NCBI GenBank assembly: GCA_016188575.1
Contig: JACPHN010000045.1
Location: 6,261 to 70,260 of the forward strand
Direction of reading: 5' to 3'
DNA: 64,000 nucleotides
Origin: Candidatus Schekmanbacteria bacterium
GTDB lineage: Bacteria; CSSED10-310; JACPHN01
In this document: positions 35,421-44,815 of the stretch, piece after piece
Numbering within the stretch: the stretch's first letter is position 1
Layout: every line of letters starts with the position of its first letter
The notes under the pieces: generated by a model
Databases searched by the model: none
Told to the model about the DNA's origin: nothing
What the model saw: the letters and a program-made list of their open reading frames with translations, nothing else
Made by a program: the position numbers and the translations under genes

Positions 35421-37448
35421 TCAGACCAGTCCGAGCAGATCATGAATGAGCAGATCGACGAGCTTGATGCCGGCAAACGGGACGAGCAGCCCGCCGACTC
35501 CGTAGACAAGCAGATTTCGGCGCAGAATCGCGGCGGCTCCGAGGGGCCGGAAACGGACCCCGCGCAGCGCCAGCGGAATCAGCGCCACGATGATAACGGC
35601 GTTGAAGATCACGGCGCTGAGAATGGCGCTCGCGGAGGAACCGAGCCGCATGACGTTCAGCGGCGCGATCTCGGGAATGGCGCCCACCAGAATGGCCGGC
35701 AGGATCGCGAAATACTTGGCGACGTCGTTGGCGATACTGAATGTCGTCAACGCTCCGCGGGTGATGAGGAGCTGCTTGCCGATCTCGACGATCTCGATCA
35801 GCTTGGTGGGGTTGGAGTCGAGGTCGACCATGTTTCCGGCTTCCTTGGCGGCCTGTGTCCCGGTGTTCATCGCCACCCCGACGTCCGCCTGGGCGAGTGC
35901 CGGAGCGTCGTTGGTGCCGTCGCCCGTCATCGCCACCAGGTGCCCGGCGGCCTGTTCGCGCCGGATGAGCGCCAGCTTGTCCTCAGGTCGGGCCTCCGAC
36001 AGAAAGTCGTCGACACCCGCCTCGTCGGCAATGGCGCGAGCGGTCAGCGCATTGTCGCCGGTGATCATGATGGTGCGAATGCCCATGGCCCGGAAGCGCG
36101 CGAAGCGATCGGGCAGACCGCCCTTGACGATATCCTTGAGGTGGACGACACCGAGCACGCGGTGCTCTTCGGCCACCACCAGCGGCGTCCCGCCGCTCGC
36201 CGCGATGTCGTCCACGGCCGCCTGCACCGGCGCCGGGAAGTCGGCACCGACGAAGGTGCGCACCGCGTCGGCGGCGCCCTTGCGGATGGCTCGCCCCACC
36301 AGGTCGACGCCGCTCATCCGCGTCCGCGCGCTGAAGGGCACGAACCGCGCGCCTGGAAGCTGGCGGATGTCGCGCCCGCGAATCCCGAATTGTTTGGCCA
36401 ACACGACGATGCTGCGTCCTTCCGGCGTCTCGTCCGCAAGCGAGGCGAGCTGCGCCGCATCCGCGAGCTCGCGCATCTCCACTCCCGGCGCCGGCACGAG
36501 CGCCGTCGCCTGCCGATTGCCGAGGGTGATCGTGCCCGTCTTGTCCAGCAGCAGGACATCGACGTCGCCGGCTGCTTCTACCGCGCGCCCGCTCATCGCC
36601 AGAACATTGCGCTGCACCATGCGATCGATGCCGGCAATGCCGATCGCGCTCAGCAGGCCGCCGATGGTCGTCGGGATCAGGCACACCAGCAGTGCCACCA
36701 GCACTGTGACCGACAGCGCGACCCCCGAGTACATCGCCAGAGGCCGCAATGTGATCACGGCCATCAGGAAGATCAGCGTCATTCCGGACAGCAGAATGCC
36801 GAGCGCAATCTCGTTGGGGGTCTTCTGCCGCCGCGCACCCTCGATCAGACCGATCATTCGATCCATGAAGCTCTCGCCCGGATCGGCCGTGACGCGCACC
36901 TCGATCCGATCGGACAGCACGGTGGTGCCGCCGGTGACGGCGCTGCGGTCGCCGCCCGCCTCGCGAATGACGGGCGCGGATTCTCCCGTGATGGCTGCTT
37001 CGTTGACCGTTGCCGCCCCCACCGTGACCTCACCGTCGGCAGGAATGATCTCGCCGGCCGCGACCACCACGACGTCGCCCTTGCGCAGCGACTCCGCCGG
37101 CACCCGCTCGCTCCCGCCATCCGCCGTCACGCGGTTGGCGAAAGCCTTCGTCCGCGCCTTCCGGAGCGCATCGGCCTGGGCCTTGCCACGGCCCTCGGCC
37201 AGTGCTTCGGCGAAGTTCGAGAACAGTACGGTAAAGGCGAGCCACAGTGCCACCTGCGCTCCAAACCCCACCGCCCCGCCGGCGAGCGACTCGCGGGCGA
37301 CGTCGGCGATGGCGACGCAGGCTCCGACCTCGGTCACGAACATGACCGGGCTCCGCACGAGGTGTCTCGGATTCAGCTTGCGCAGGCTTTCCCGGAGCGC
37401 CGGCACGACCAGCCGGCGATCGAAGAGGCTTTGCGAACGAGCTCTCAT
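35421..37448 (-). CDS. kdpB: potassium-transporting P-type ATPase KdpB
   Basis: 675 residues. P-type ATPase with the actuator TGES-type motif ([10 protein letters not shown]), phosphorylation site [10 protein letters not shown] (Asp near 300), the nucleotide-binding domain, and the hinge [20 protein letters not shown]. The membrane helices are as in KdpB. It energises K+ import through KdpA. The 22-bp gap to kdpA and the abutting kdpC confirm an operon. The long plus-strand frames opposite are shadows. Confidence 0.97.
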   Translation of the reverse strand: MRARSQSLFDRRLVVPALRESLRKLNPRHLVRSPVMFVTEVGACVAIADVARESLAGGAVGFGAQVALWLAFTVLFSNFAEALAEGRGKAQADALRKARTKAFANRVTADGGSERVPAESLRKGDVVVVAAGEIIPADGEVTVGAATVNEAAITGESAPVIREAGGDRSAVTGGTTVLSDRIEVRVTADPGESFMDRMIGLIEGARRQKTPNEIALGILLSGMTLIFLMAVITLRPLAMYSGVALSVTVLVALLVCLIPTTIGGLLSAIGIAGIDRMVQRNVLAMSGRAVEAAGDVDVLLLDKTGTITLGNRQATALVPAPGVEMRELADAAQLASLADETPEGRSIVVLAKQFGIRGRDIRQLPGARFVPFSARTRMSGVDLVGRAIRKGAADAVRTFVGADFPAPVQAAVDDIAASGGTPLVVAEEHRVLGVVHLKDIVKGGLPDRFARFRAMGIRTIMITGDNALTARAIADEAGVDDFLSEARPEDKLALIRREQAAGHLVAMTGDGTNDAPALAQADVGVAMNTGTQAAKEAGNMVDLDSNPTKLIEIVEIGKQLLITRGALTTFSIANDVAKYFAILPAILVGAIPEIAPLNVMRLGSSASAILSAVIFNAVIIVALIPLALRGVRFRPLGAAAILRRNLLVYGVGGLLVPFAGIKLVDLLIHDLLGLV

Positions 37449-37470
37449 GTTCAGGATCTCCGGAAAGCGT

Positions 37471-39201
37471 TCAAAACTGGCGGCCCGCGTGCATGAGGAA
37501 GTGCTCCTCCGCCGGACCTAGCACCAGGGCGGGAACAAACGTGAGCGCCCCAACGATGATGATAACGCCTGCGAGCAAGATGCCGAACGTCAGCCCCGCG
37601 GTGGGGAAGGTCCCCGCTCCGCTCGGCACCCGCTTCTTGCCGGCCAGGCTGCCCGCGAGCGCAAGCACCGGTACGATTACGAAGAAGCGGCCGAAGAGCA
37701 TTGCCAGGCCCAGCGTCAGATTCCACCACGGGGTGCTCGTGCGCAGCCCCGCGAACGCACTGCCGTTGTTGCCGACCGCCGAGCTGAACGCGTAGAGAAT
37801 CTCGGTGAGGCCGTGGGGACCGGCGTTGCCGAGCTGCGACGTGCCCCAGGTCGACGCCGCCGCCCAGCCGGAAAAGCCCAGGATGCCAAACGCCGTAACG
37901 AGGATCGCAAGCGTGGCCATCTTGACGTCGAACGCCTCGATTTTCTTGCCGAGATATTCCGGCGTGCGACCGACCATCAATCCGGCGATGAAGATCGCAA
38001 GGATCACGAAGAGCAGCAGCCCATACAACCCGACCCCGACGCCGCCAAAGATCACCCCGCCTGCCTGGATATTGAACAGCGCTACCAGCCCGCCCAGCGG
38101 CGTGAGGGAGTCGTGCATCGCATTGACGGCGCCGCACGAGGCGTCCGTGGTGAGTGTGGCGAACAACGCGGAAGAAAACACGCCGAAGCGCACCTCTTTG
38201 CCCTCGAGATTGCCGTCCGCCGGGTCGACGCCGAGCGCGTGAAACTGGGGGTTGCCGGCCGCTTCGGCCCACCACAGCGCCGTCGCACCCGCGAGGAAGA
38301 GCACCAGGCAGACGGCCCATAGTGTCCAGGCGTGCGCGCGAGCGCGCGCCGTGCACCCAAAGTAATGAATCAAGCCGCTCGAAATCGCGAAGATCGAGAG
38401 CATTTGGACAAAGTTGGTCAGCGGGCTCGGATTCTCGAAGGGAAAAGCGGCGTTGGCGCCGGTGAAGCCGCCGCCATTGGTGCCGAGCATCTTGATGGCC
38501 ACCTGGGACGCCATCGGCCCGCGAGGGATGAGCTGCGTTGCTGCGGCGCCGTGGCCCTCTAGCGGCGCCGCCGTCACGTACTCGCCAAAGCTCTGGATGG
38601 TCCCCTGCGACACCAGAAACAGGGCGTACGGCAGTGACAGCGGCAGCAGCAGATACAGGGTGATGCGGACCACGTCCACCCAGAAGTTGCCGATTCCGCG
38701 GCTACGGTCGCGGGTGATGCCGCGGACGAGCGCGGCGGCGACGGCGATGCCCGCGGCTGCGGAGAGGAAGTTATGGAGCGACAGCGCGACCATCTGCGAG
38801 AGGTAGCTCATGGTGTCCTCGCCGCTATAGCTTTGCCAGTTCGTGTTCGTCGTGAAGCTCGCTGCCGTGTTGAAGGCGAGGTCGGGGGTGAGCGGGGTGC
38901 CGAGCGCATCGGGGGAGGGATTGAGGGGCAAGACGTCCTGCAGTCGCAGCAGCGCGTAGGTGAACAGCAAGGTGACGAGGCTGAGGGCAAGCAGCGCGGA
39001 CGCGTACTCCGGCCAGCTTTGCTCGCGGGCGGGGTCGATCGCTGCGGATCGGTAGATCAGGCGCTCGAGGGGGCGGAGGAGGCGGTCGAGCGGCGTGGCG
39101 CCACCGTCGAGCACCCGGCCGAGGTAGGCACCAAGGGGCCTGGTGAGCGCGGTCAGGAGTGCGACGAAAAGCGCGAGCTGTAGAAAGCCAATGAAGGTCA
39201 T
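37471..39201 (-). CDS. kdpA: potassium-transporting ATPase subunit KdpA
   Basis: 576 residues with about ten membrane helices; the channel-like subunit that carries K+. Selectivity-filter-type segments are present ([38 protein letters not shown]). Starts at the ATG at 39201, 44 bp after kdpF. High-affinity potassium uptake under K+ limitation. Confidence 0.97.
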   Translation of the reverse strand: MTFIGFLQLALFVALLTALTRPLGAYLGRVLDGGATPLDRLLRPLERLIYRSAAIDPAREQSWPEYASALLALSLVTLLFTYALLRLQDVLPLNPSPDALGTPLTPDLAFNTAASFTTNTNWQSYSGEDTMSYLSQMVALSLHNFLSAAAGIAVAAALVRGITRDRSRGIGNFWVDVVRITLYLLLPLSLPYALFLVSQGTIQSFGEYVTAAPLEGHGAAATQLIPRGPMASQVAIKMLGTNGGGFTGANAAFPFENPSPLTNFVQMLSIFAISSGLIHYFGCTARARAHAWTLWAVCLVLFLAGATALWWAEAAGNPQFHALGVDPADGNLEGKEVRFGVFSSALFATLTTDASCGAVNAMHDSLTPLGGLVALFNIQAGGVIFGGVGVGLYGLLLFVILAIFIAGLMVGRTPEYLGKKIEAFDVKMATLAILVTAFGILGFSGWAAASTWGTSQLGNAGPHGLTEILYAFSSAVGNNGSAFAGLRTSTPWWNLTLGLAMLFGRFFVIVPVLALAGSLAGKKRVPSGAGTFPTAGLTFGILLAGVIIIVGALTFVPALVLGPAEEHFLMHAGRQF

Positions 39202-39245
39202 GGCCAGTCGTGCTCCTTCCGAGGATGCAGCGCGGCGCGCTGGCG

Positions 39246-39329
39246 CTAGAACTTCTCCGGACGCACGAGGGTGGCGAGGAGATATCCGACGAGGGCGACT
39301 GCAACGATTCCGACGATCAGGTCGAACAT
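39246..39329 (-). CDS. kdpF: KdpF small membrane subunit
   Basis: 27 residues, MFDLIVGIVAVALVGYLLAT followed by LVRPEKF: one membrane helix and the family's typical RPE(K/R)F end. It stabilises the Kdp complex. It lies directly upstream of kdpA. Confidence 0.92.
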   Translation of the reverse strand: MFDLIVGIVAVALVGYLLATLVRPEKF

Positions 39330-39331
39330 GG

Positions 39332-39415
39332 TCAGATTCGCTGGCAAGCGCGCACGTAGAGCGAGCACAGGGCGAAGAATGCGACGGTAACGAGGATGAA
39401 GGCGAGGTCGGTCAG
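39332..39415 (-). CDS. small membrane peptide at the head of the kdp operon, probable CTG start
   Basis: A minus-strand frame ending 2 bp before the kdpF start encodes LTDLAFILVTVAFFALCSLY then VRACQRI: one membrane helix with a charged tail, 27 residues. GGAGG lies exactly 5 nt before a CTG codon at 39415, and no ATG, GTG or TTG lies in a sensible place, so CTG initiation is likely. From memory, similar tiny ORFs precede kdpF in other kdp loci, with no known function. Probably an extra Kdp-associated peptide. Confidence 0.6.
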   Translation of the reverse strand: MTDLAFILVTVAFFALCSLYVRACQRI

Positions 39416-39471
39416 GGTGGCCTCCGGAGCTCGGGTGATATCGGCGCGGCGCTGGGGCGGCCGGCGGCGAT

Positions 39472-39490
39472 GTCGTTTGTTGCAAACGAC
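39472..39490. promoter_or_regulatory. perfect palindrome upstream of the kdp operon
   Basis: GTCGTTTG (39472-39479), TTG, CAAACGAC (39483-39490): an 8-bp perfect inverted repeat with a 3-bp spacer, about 57 bp upstream of the first kdp peptide. The size and symmetry suit a dimeric repressor or activator. The binding protein is unknown. Confidence 0.5.
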
Positions 39491-39623
39491 GCGCCAACCC
39501 GTAGCTCGGCGCTTCAGAGGCCGTACGATCTCGCCATGGCCACCTGTAATCACAGCCCGCTTGCCATGACGGGACAGGCGCGGTGGCGTTGCCGCAGTGA
39601 TCAAGACCAGGCATACATGAATT

Positions 39624-39653
39624 CCCTCCCCCCCGCTCACGGGGGGGGGAGGG
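39624..39653. repeat. intergenic C/G-rich palindrome, copy D
   Basis: CCCTCCCCCCC (39624-39634) pairs with GGGGGGGAGGG (39643-39653). It lies about 145 bp beyond the end of the minus-strand gene at 39797 and may serve as its terminator. The flank GGTTTGGGTGAGG resembles copy A. Confidence 0.7.
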
Positions 39654-39796
39654 TTTGGGTGAGGAGCCTCGATGACGCCCCTCAGAGCTGCCTGCAGGCG
39701 CGCAGAGCGGGAGGCATTCATTGCGAAATGCAAGATGCCTCGTCAGCCAGCTTGCATAGTGCACGGCTGGCGCGCCGCGCTCACCGCGGCGCCCGG

Positions 39797-41605
39797 CTAT
39801 GAGACCTGGCGCCAGAAAGCCGGTGCCGGTGCCGGCGCTTGCCTTCCGGGGTTGCGGCCGACCGTCGTCTTGCTCTTGCGTTCGTGCTCCGTGTCGTAGT
39901 CCTGGCGCTGTGAGCTGAAGCCCGTACCGATCTTGACGTCCAGACCGCCGACGCTCCCCTTGAACCGTGCCCCGTACGTCTTGTAGTCAGTCTCGGTGAC
40001 CTCGACTTCGGTGCCCTTGGGCAGCCCCTTGTAGAACTCATCGGGCCCTCCCGTGGCGACGCGCCTGGCGATTTCGGCTGCATCGACGCTCTTGCCCTTG
40101 GTCTCGAACTCGTACTTGGTCTCGGTTCCTTTCTCGTCACCTCCTTCAAAACGCTTGGTGTCGGTAGTGACCGTGACCTTCGATGTCTCCATCTTTTCGG
40201 CGGCGGCTCTCGCCTGCTCGATAGTCATGCCTTTTTGCCAGTTTACCTTTTTCTCGACCTCGACCGTGGCAGAACCCTGGACACCTTCGCGGCTGTCGAC
40301 ATCGACCTCCACTCCTTTCACGTCCGCCTTGCCGCCACCCATGCCAGCCTTGCCTTCCGCCTTGGCCTTCGTCTTGAAGGTCACGCTCGTGGGTTCACCA
40401 TTCTTGTATTCGATCCGCTCGGTCCGTTCATATTCGCCGCTGACCTCACCTCGGGCACCGCCCGAAGCTGACGAACCTTCGACCTTCCCTCCGGCCGCCC
40501 AGCGAGTCTCCGTCGCGGTTCGGTGCTTGTCGAGCCATTCCCGATCCTCTTTCTCCTTCTGGGTCTCCGTCTCTGCGGCGCGCAGGACGTGTTGTGAGCT
40601 CTTGGCCATCTGGGCCGTGATGATGCCTTCCGCCCTCTTGGCTTCGGCGGCCGAATTGAAGGTATACTCGGTCTTGGCGCCAAGCTTGCCGCCGCCCTCG
40701 GCTTCGACGCTCCCACCGCCGCCTATAGCGCCGCTCCCCTCCGTGTCCACCGAGACGACGTACTTGTCATCGTTGGTGCGCTGCGTCTCGACGGTGAGCT
40801 TGCCGCCGAGCTTGACGGGCCCTATTCCATACTCCGGTTCAATCGTCTTGGTGCACTTGTCGCCGCGGCCGAGCTTGTCGATCTTCGACCCTTCCAACAC
40901 GCCGCTCTTGTCCAGCGCCTCCTCAACGGCCTTGCCGGCGTCCTCAGCCCCCTTCTCGATGGCCTTGCCAGCTTCCTTCGCTCCTTCCTCCAGGGCCTTG
41001 CCGGTCTCCTCAATCCCCTTTTCGATGGCCTTGCCGGCTTCTCGCACGCCCTCCTCAACGGCCTTGCCGGCGTCCTCAACCCCCTTCTGGATGGCCTTGC
41101 CGGCTTCTCGCACGCCCTCCTCAACCGCCTTTCCCGCCTTCTCGACCCCGTCCCCGATGGCCTTCCCAGCTTCCGCGGCAGCTTCACCCACGCGCTCGGC
41201 CGCTCTGCGGACTTGCTCGTCCACGCCGGAGTCCCCGGCGTCGATTCCGCCGACAGCGTTGCCGGTGTCGCCGCTGCTCAGCGCGCCCTTGAACCGGGTT
41301 CCGACCTCGGCGCACGCCCGGCCAACCGAGTCTACCAGGTCCGGCCGCGCTGCCGAATCACCGCCGTTGGAGTTGCCGTTGGCGCTCGCTCCCTGCATTG
41401 TCGTGCTGGAAATCCCCAGGCGGTCTGGAGCGGCAGCTTCCTCGTAGCTGTCCCCCGTGGCGGCAGCGGGGGTGGCCGCGCCGCTTTGCTCGGGCGCCTC
41501 TGCTGACTGGGTCGAAGTGGATTGCGCTTCGGTGGAAGCTTGGGTCTCGCTGGTGTCTTGCCACGCAACCGATGAGGACTGGGCAGCCTGGACGTCCATG
41601 GACAT
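39797..41605 (-). CDS. hypothetical protein with 11-residue amphipathic repeats
   Basis: 602 residues; GGAGGAG precedes the ATG by 8 nt. The N-terminus (about 1-70) is Ser/Thr/Gln/Ala-rich with no signal peptide. Residues of about 130-240 are a run of 11-residue units of the type EAGKAIEKGxEExGKAxEE, like LEA or apolipoprotein helices that bind membranes or protect against desiccation. The rest (about 260-590) is rich in Lys, Glu, Thr and Gly, with beta-like repeats (KAEGKAGMGGGKADVKGVEVD). Cysteines are few. No catalytic motif. Possibly a stress or secreted effector-type protein; not recognised. Confidence 0.65.
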   Translation of the reverse strand: MSMDVQAAQSSSVAWQDTSETQASTEAQSTSTQSAEAPEQSGAATPAAATGDSYEEAAAPDRLGISSTTMQGASANGNSNGGDSAARPDLVDSVGRACAEVGTRFKGALSSGDTGNAVGGIDAGDSGVDEQVRRAAERVGEAAAEAGKAIGDGVEKAGKAVEEGVREAGKAIQKGVEDAGKAVEEGVREAGKAIEKGIEETGKALEEGAKEAGKAIEKGAEDAGKAVEEALDKSGVLEGSKIDKLGRGDKCTKTIEPEYGIGPVKLGGKLTVETQRTNDDKYVVSVDTEGSGAIGGGGSVEAEGGGKLGAKTEYTFNSAAEAKRAEGIITAQMAKSSQHVLRAAETETQKEKEDREWLDKHRTATETRWAAGGKVEGSSASGGARGEVSGEYERTERIEYKNGEPTSVTFKTKAKAEGKAGMGGGKADVKGVEVDVDSREGVQGSATVEVEKKVNWQKGMTIEQARAAAEKMETSKVTVTTDTKRFEGGDEKGTETKYEFETKGKSVDAAEIARRVATGGPDEFYKGLPKGTEVEVTETDYKTYGARFKGSVGGLDVKIGTGFSSQRQDYDTEHERKSKTTVGRNPGRQAPAPAPAFWRQVS

Positions 41606-41775
41606 GGGAATTCTCCTCCATTGGCGATGTCGCGGTAGGGCTTGTGGCCCGATGTTTCAGTCGTCACGGCACGATGGTGCAAGTCCCGAGCCAGTTTCGG
41701 CGCCGCTATCTTCGCGGACGAAGTGGCACGATGATCGCATCCGCTGGCGGACGGAAAGCTCCGAATTAGTAAAAC

Positions 41776-41806
41776 TTGTACAAATTGATCTTGAGTTGTA
41801 CAAATT
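41776..41806. promoter_or_regulatory. two tandem palindrome-containing operator-like repeats
   Basis: The 11-mer TTGTACAAATT occurs at 41776-41786 and again at 41796-41806, exactly 20 bp (two helical turns) apart. Each contains the palindrome TTGTACAA. They are AT-rich in a GC-rich background, 170-200 bp upstream of the minus-strand gene starting at 41605. They look like cooperative repressor or activator sites. Confidence 0.5.
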
Positions 41807-41936
41807 CACAAGACGGTTGTGGGCTCTGGAGCGCCAGGCAGAACCGATGACCGCCTTCGGCGGCCGTGAGCCGCAGCCGGGCGACAGGGCTGTGCGCCAC
41901 GACCAGCGCCGGAGCCGACCGCCAGGGGGCCCCCGC

Positions 41937-42333
41937 TCGACGCTCACGAAAAATGGTCACTCCTGCTCTCTTGGAGCAGGCCAGTGCCATTGGCCCGGGC
42001 CGAGCGCGCCAGTCGCATCGGGACATACTTTTTTCTATCTACCTGTCGACTTCCCGGCGTCGGCCGAATCTGCTTGACACCTGAGGCCGCGACGATAGGG
42101 GCGCAATTTATCGCGCCCGGTCATCGCGGCCGGTAATCGGCGCGGATCATTCTCGGGCCGAGGATCCCCGGCCCGGCATTGGGGGCGCGGTGAATTGCAC
42201 CCTGCTCACCGAAACCTGCGGCGGGAAGAAGTGTAGAAGACGAAACCGGACATTCGCCCGACGCCGATTTCCCGAACAAGCTGGGTGGTACAGTTTCGGC
42301 GAGCAAACCCCCGTCATTTTTCGTGAGCGTCGA
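41937..42333. repeat. 397-bp segment bounded by a 19-bp perfect inverted repeat
   Basis: TCGACGCTCACGAAAAATG at 41937-41955 reappears in reverse complement at 42315-42333. The enclosed 359 bp has no gene. The layout suggests a small non-autonomous (MITE-like) element or a relic. No clear target-site duplication was seen, so this remains a candidate. Confidence 0.45.
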
Positions 42334-42558
42334 AGCCGCTAGCACCCAGCCTTCGACCGGCAGGGTCACGAGCACGAAGTCGCGCGCGTCGGCATCCACA
42401 GGTTCTTGCGGCCGAAGCCGATGGGATTGTCCGGCTCGGCGCTGTTGGCGATGGACGCCGGCGCGCGGCGCGAAGGGGGTGTTGCGAGGGGCACCTTCGG
42501 CTGGTCGGGCGGCCATTGCGGACAGACGCCGAGGTCCCATCGCCCGAAACCGATGGCC

Positions 42559-43403
42559 TCAGCTTTTTGGGCCCTCCAGGGCGTCCTCGACCGACCGCGC
42601 GGAGATCGCCCGTCGAAGCCAGCAATCGAGCCGGCCGGGATCGCGGCACGATACAATCAGCTCGCGCTGCTGGTCCGTGACGGCCAGGCCGCGGACTTCG
42701 AACACGGCGAGCACGTCTTCGGCCTTGCCTGCGGCCCTGCCCTCCGCCACGCCTTCCGTCACACCTTCGGCCTTGCCCTCTTCGAGCCAGCGGCGGATGT
42801 ACTTGTGGTAGAGCTCACTCTGGGGTTGGTATTCTTTCAGGTCGAGCATGTTCTCGAGCACCTTCCTCGCGGCTTCTCCCAAGTGCTGCCAGATGAGATC
42901 AGTATAGGCCAGGGCGCGATCGGGCTCAAGCTCGGCGGCGGCCTGAAGCGCCGGCAGCGCCACGGCCAGGCCGTTGTCCTCGCCGCCATGGGCAATTGCC
43001 GAGATCATGGCGAGCTCGGGGTTCTGGCGGGCCTGCTTGGGGTCGACGAGCCATGGGACTGCCGCGCGGGCGAGCACCATGGGGACGAGGTCAAAGCCGG
43101 GGTGGCCGGTGCGGATCGGCCGGGACGCCCAGCGGGCGACCGCGTCGTCGGGCGCGAGCACCATGAGCCAGACGTCTGGACCTCGACGATCACGGCGAGA
43201 GTAGCCGAGCCAGCCTGTTCGAAGATGACGAGGAGGTCGGCGCGCCAGGGAACGGGGAGGATCGCGACCGCATCGGGATCGTCGGTGCGGGCGCGGTCGT
43301 GGGCGGGAACCGGGTCCTGGTGCACGCGCCGCAGCAGCTCGAGCAGCAGCTCGGGGCGGCGGCGAAAGACATCGACGAGGACTTCGTGGAGCTTGGACAG
43401 CAT
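42559..43403 (-). pseudogene. Rpn/YhgA-like PD-(D/E)XK nuclease family, frameshifted and internally deleted
   Basis: The gene starts at the ATG at 43403 (MLSKLHEVLVDVFRRRPELL) and reads to the nuclease motif LAVIVEVQ. It then leaves frame near 43185. The rest continues in another frame from DVWLMVLAPDDAVARWASRPI through the helical region to the stop at 42559, including an Ala/Glu/Gly-rich repeat (EGKAEGVTEGVAEGRAAGKAE) typical of the family's C-terminus. About 25 residues expected between the two parts in intact relatives also seem to be missing. Family members are mobile-element-linked nucleases. This copy is probably dead. Confidence 0.7.
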
Positions 43404-43885
43404 GGCGGGACAACCTACCATCCGGGACCGTGACGTGCAATCGCCGAAGGTGGCATTCGCAGCGGCGGGTGCGAACGACGGCGCCCGCATGGGGCTATCC
43501 GGTAGGCGCGAGATCCCTACTTCTCGGCAGCATCGGGCTGACATGGGATGGCACGCCAGGGACGCCGCCGTGTCGCAGGAGCAGGCCCTCGCGCCCGAGT
43601 ACCCGGGGCGGGCCGGGAGCCGATCCACACCGAGCGCACGCTGCGCCGGCTGCGCGAGTGCCTGGCCTGGGAGGACCAGCGGGCGCTGTGGGCGGAGCTG
43701 CGGGCTGCGACGGGGTAGCCGCCGCTAGATCCGACCAGCTCAAACCCGGACCAGGCCGAGCAAGCGGATCGATGTTGGCCGAGGTGCATCTTGAGCGCCG
43801 GGTTCTGATCGTGATAAGCTCCGCCCGCCGACGATGGAGGCAGTGCGTCTTCGAGGGGCGCCTCCGTACCGGCGGGAGCATGCCG
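43404..43885. other. intergenic between the Rpn relic and the defence operon
   Basis: About 480 bp. Around 43600-43719 there is a short plus-strand stretch of coding-like, codon-biased sequence (TERTLRRLRECLAWEDQRAL, stop at 43719) that looks like the tail of a lost gene. The promoter of the defence operon should lie in the last 150 bp but is not obvious. Confidence 0.4.
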
Positions 43886-44107
43886 ATGGCCGAACGGGAC
43901 CCTTGGGCGTCCGTCGAAGACGTCGCCAAACATCTCGGGATCGCGAAGGACACGGTCTACCGCTGGCTCGAGTCCAAGGTGCTGCCTGCGCACAAGATCG
44001 GTCGGCTCTGGAAGCTCAAGCTCACCGAGGTCGACGAGTGGGGGCGCAGCAGAGGAGCGACGGAAGGCGAACCGACGAGCACACGGGTTGAGGAGACGAG
44101 CGAGTAG
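43886..44107 (+). CDS. excisionase-type (MerR-like) helix-turn-helix protein
   Basis: 73 residues from the ATG at 43886, which has GGGAG 7 nt upstream; the in-frame ATG at 43880 is too close to it. The body WASVEDVAKHLGIAKDTVYRWLESKVLPAHKIGRLWKLKLTEVDEW is the DNA-binding domain of AlpA/excisionase family proteins. It heads the defence operon and its stop abuts the next ATG, so it is probably the operon's regulator. Confidence 0.85.
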   Translation: MAERDPWASVEDVAKHLGIAKDTVYRWLESKVLPAHKIGRLWKLKLTEVDEWGRSRGATEGEPTSTRVEETSE

Positions 44108-44815
44108 ATGTCCTACGTGGAAGGCCATCGTCAGCGACTGCGAGACCGCTTCAATGGAAGTGGGCTCGGAGCGTTCGAGGATCACGAGGTCCTCGAGTTG
44201 CTGCTGACGTACGCCGTGCCGCGGAAGGATGTGAAACCCATCGCGCGTGCCCTGCTCGATCGCTTCGGCTCCGTGTCGAACGTCCTCGACGCCCCAACGG
44301 CCGAGCTCACCAGTGTCGATGGCGTCGGCGACACGGGCGCCACGCTGCTCCACCTGATGCCGTCGTTGACGCGCCGCTACCTGCGCAACCGGTGGGGCCA
44401 CAAGCCGCAGCTTACCACCCGCGAGGACCTCGCCCGCTTCGCCGTGGACGAGCTGGCGACGGCCAACAACGAGGTCTTCCTGCTCATCCTGCTCACCCAC
44501 GAGAACCACGTCCTTCGTGCGCTGCCGCTCCACGAAGGCAGCCTAGCCAGCGCTCCGGTGTACCCCCGACTCGTGGTGGAGGCGGCGCTTCGTCATCACG
44601 CGGCCAAGGTCGTGTTCGCGCACAACCACCCCGGAGGCGTCGCGGAGCCCTCCGGCGAGGACGCCGCGATCACCCGCACGCTAGTCTCAGTGTTCGACTC
44701 CCTCGCGATCCCGGTCGTCGACCACCTCATCGTCGCCGGCCCCCGAACCTTCAGCATGGCCGAAGCTGGTCTCCTCCGAGCCACACAGGCACAGCCGCTC
44801 GGAGGTGCCGCATGA
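44108..44815 (+). CDS. radC: RadC-like JAB/MPN-domain protein
   Basis: 235 residues: an N-terminal helix-hairpin-helix-like region (LLDRFGSVSNVLDAPTAELTSVDGVGDTGA) and a C-terminal MPN domain with the metal motif AHNHPGG...SGEDA. RadC-type proteins are common on mobile and defence islands; despite the name, a DNA-repair role is doubtful. Genuine chromosomal radC is usually not at the head of such an operon. Start and stop are both coupled to neighbours (the stop overlaps the helicase ATG). Confidence 0.85.
   Translation: MSYVEGHRQRLRDRFNGSGLGAFEDHEVLELLLTYAVPRKDVKPIARALLDRFGSVSNVLDAPTAELTSVDGVGDTGATLLHLMPSLTRRYLRNRWGHKPQLTTREDLARFAVDELATANNEVFLLILLTHENHVLRALPLHEGSLASAPVYPRLVVEAALRHHAAKVVFAHNHPGGVAEPSGEDAAITRTLVSVFDSLAIPVVDHLIVAGPRTFSMAEAGLLRATQAQPLGGAA

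Larger units (their letters stand above)
41606..42558. other. long intergenic region with operator-like and inverted repeats
   Basis: About 950 bp without a convincing gene. It contains the tandem TTGTACAAATT sites (41776-41806) and a segment bounded by a perfect 19-bp inverted repeat (41937-42333). Open frames in it have shadow composition. Confidence 0.5.

Noticed and set aside
35442-37496. 684-residue plus-strand frame
   Set aside because: Opposite kdpB; His/Arg/Asp-rich shadow.
43570-43719. Coding-like fragment ending in LAWEDQRALWAELRAATG
   Set aside because: No start or ribosome site and no recognisable family; probably the tail of a lost gene.
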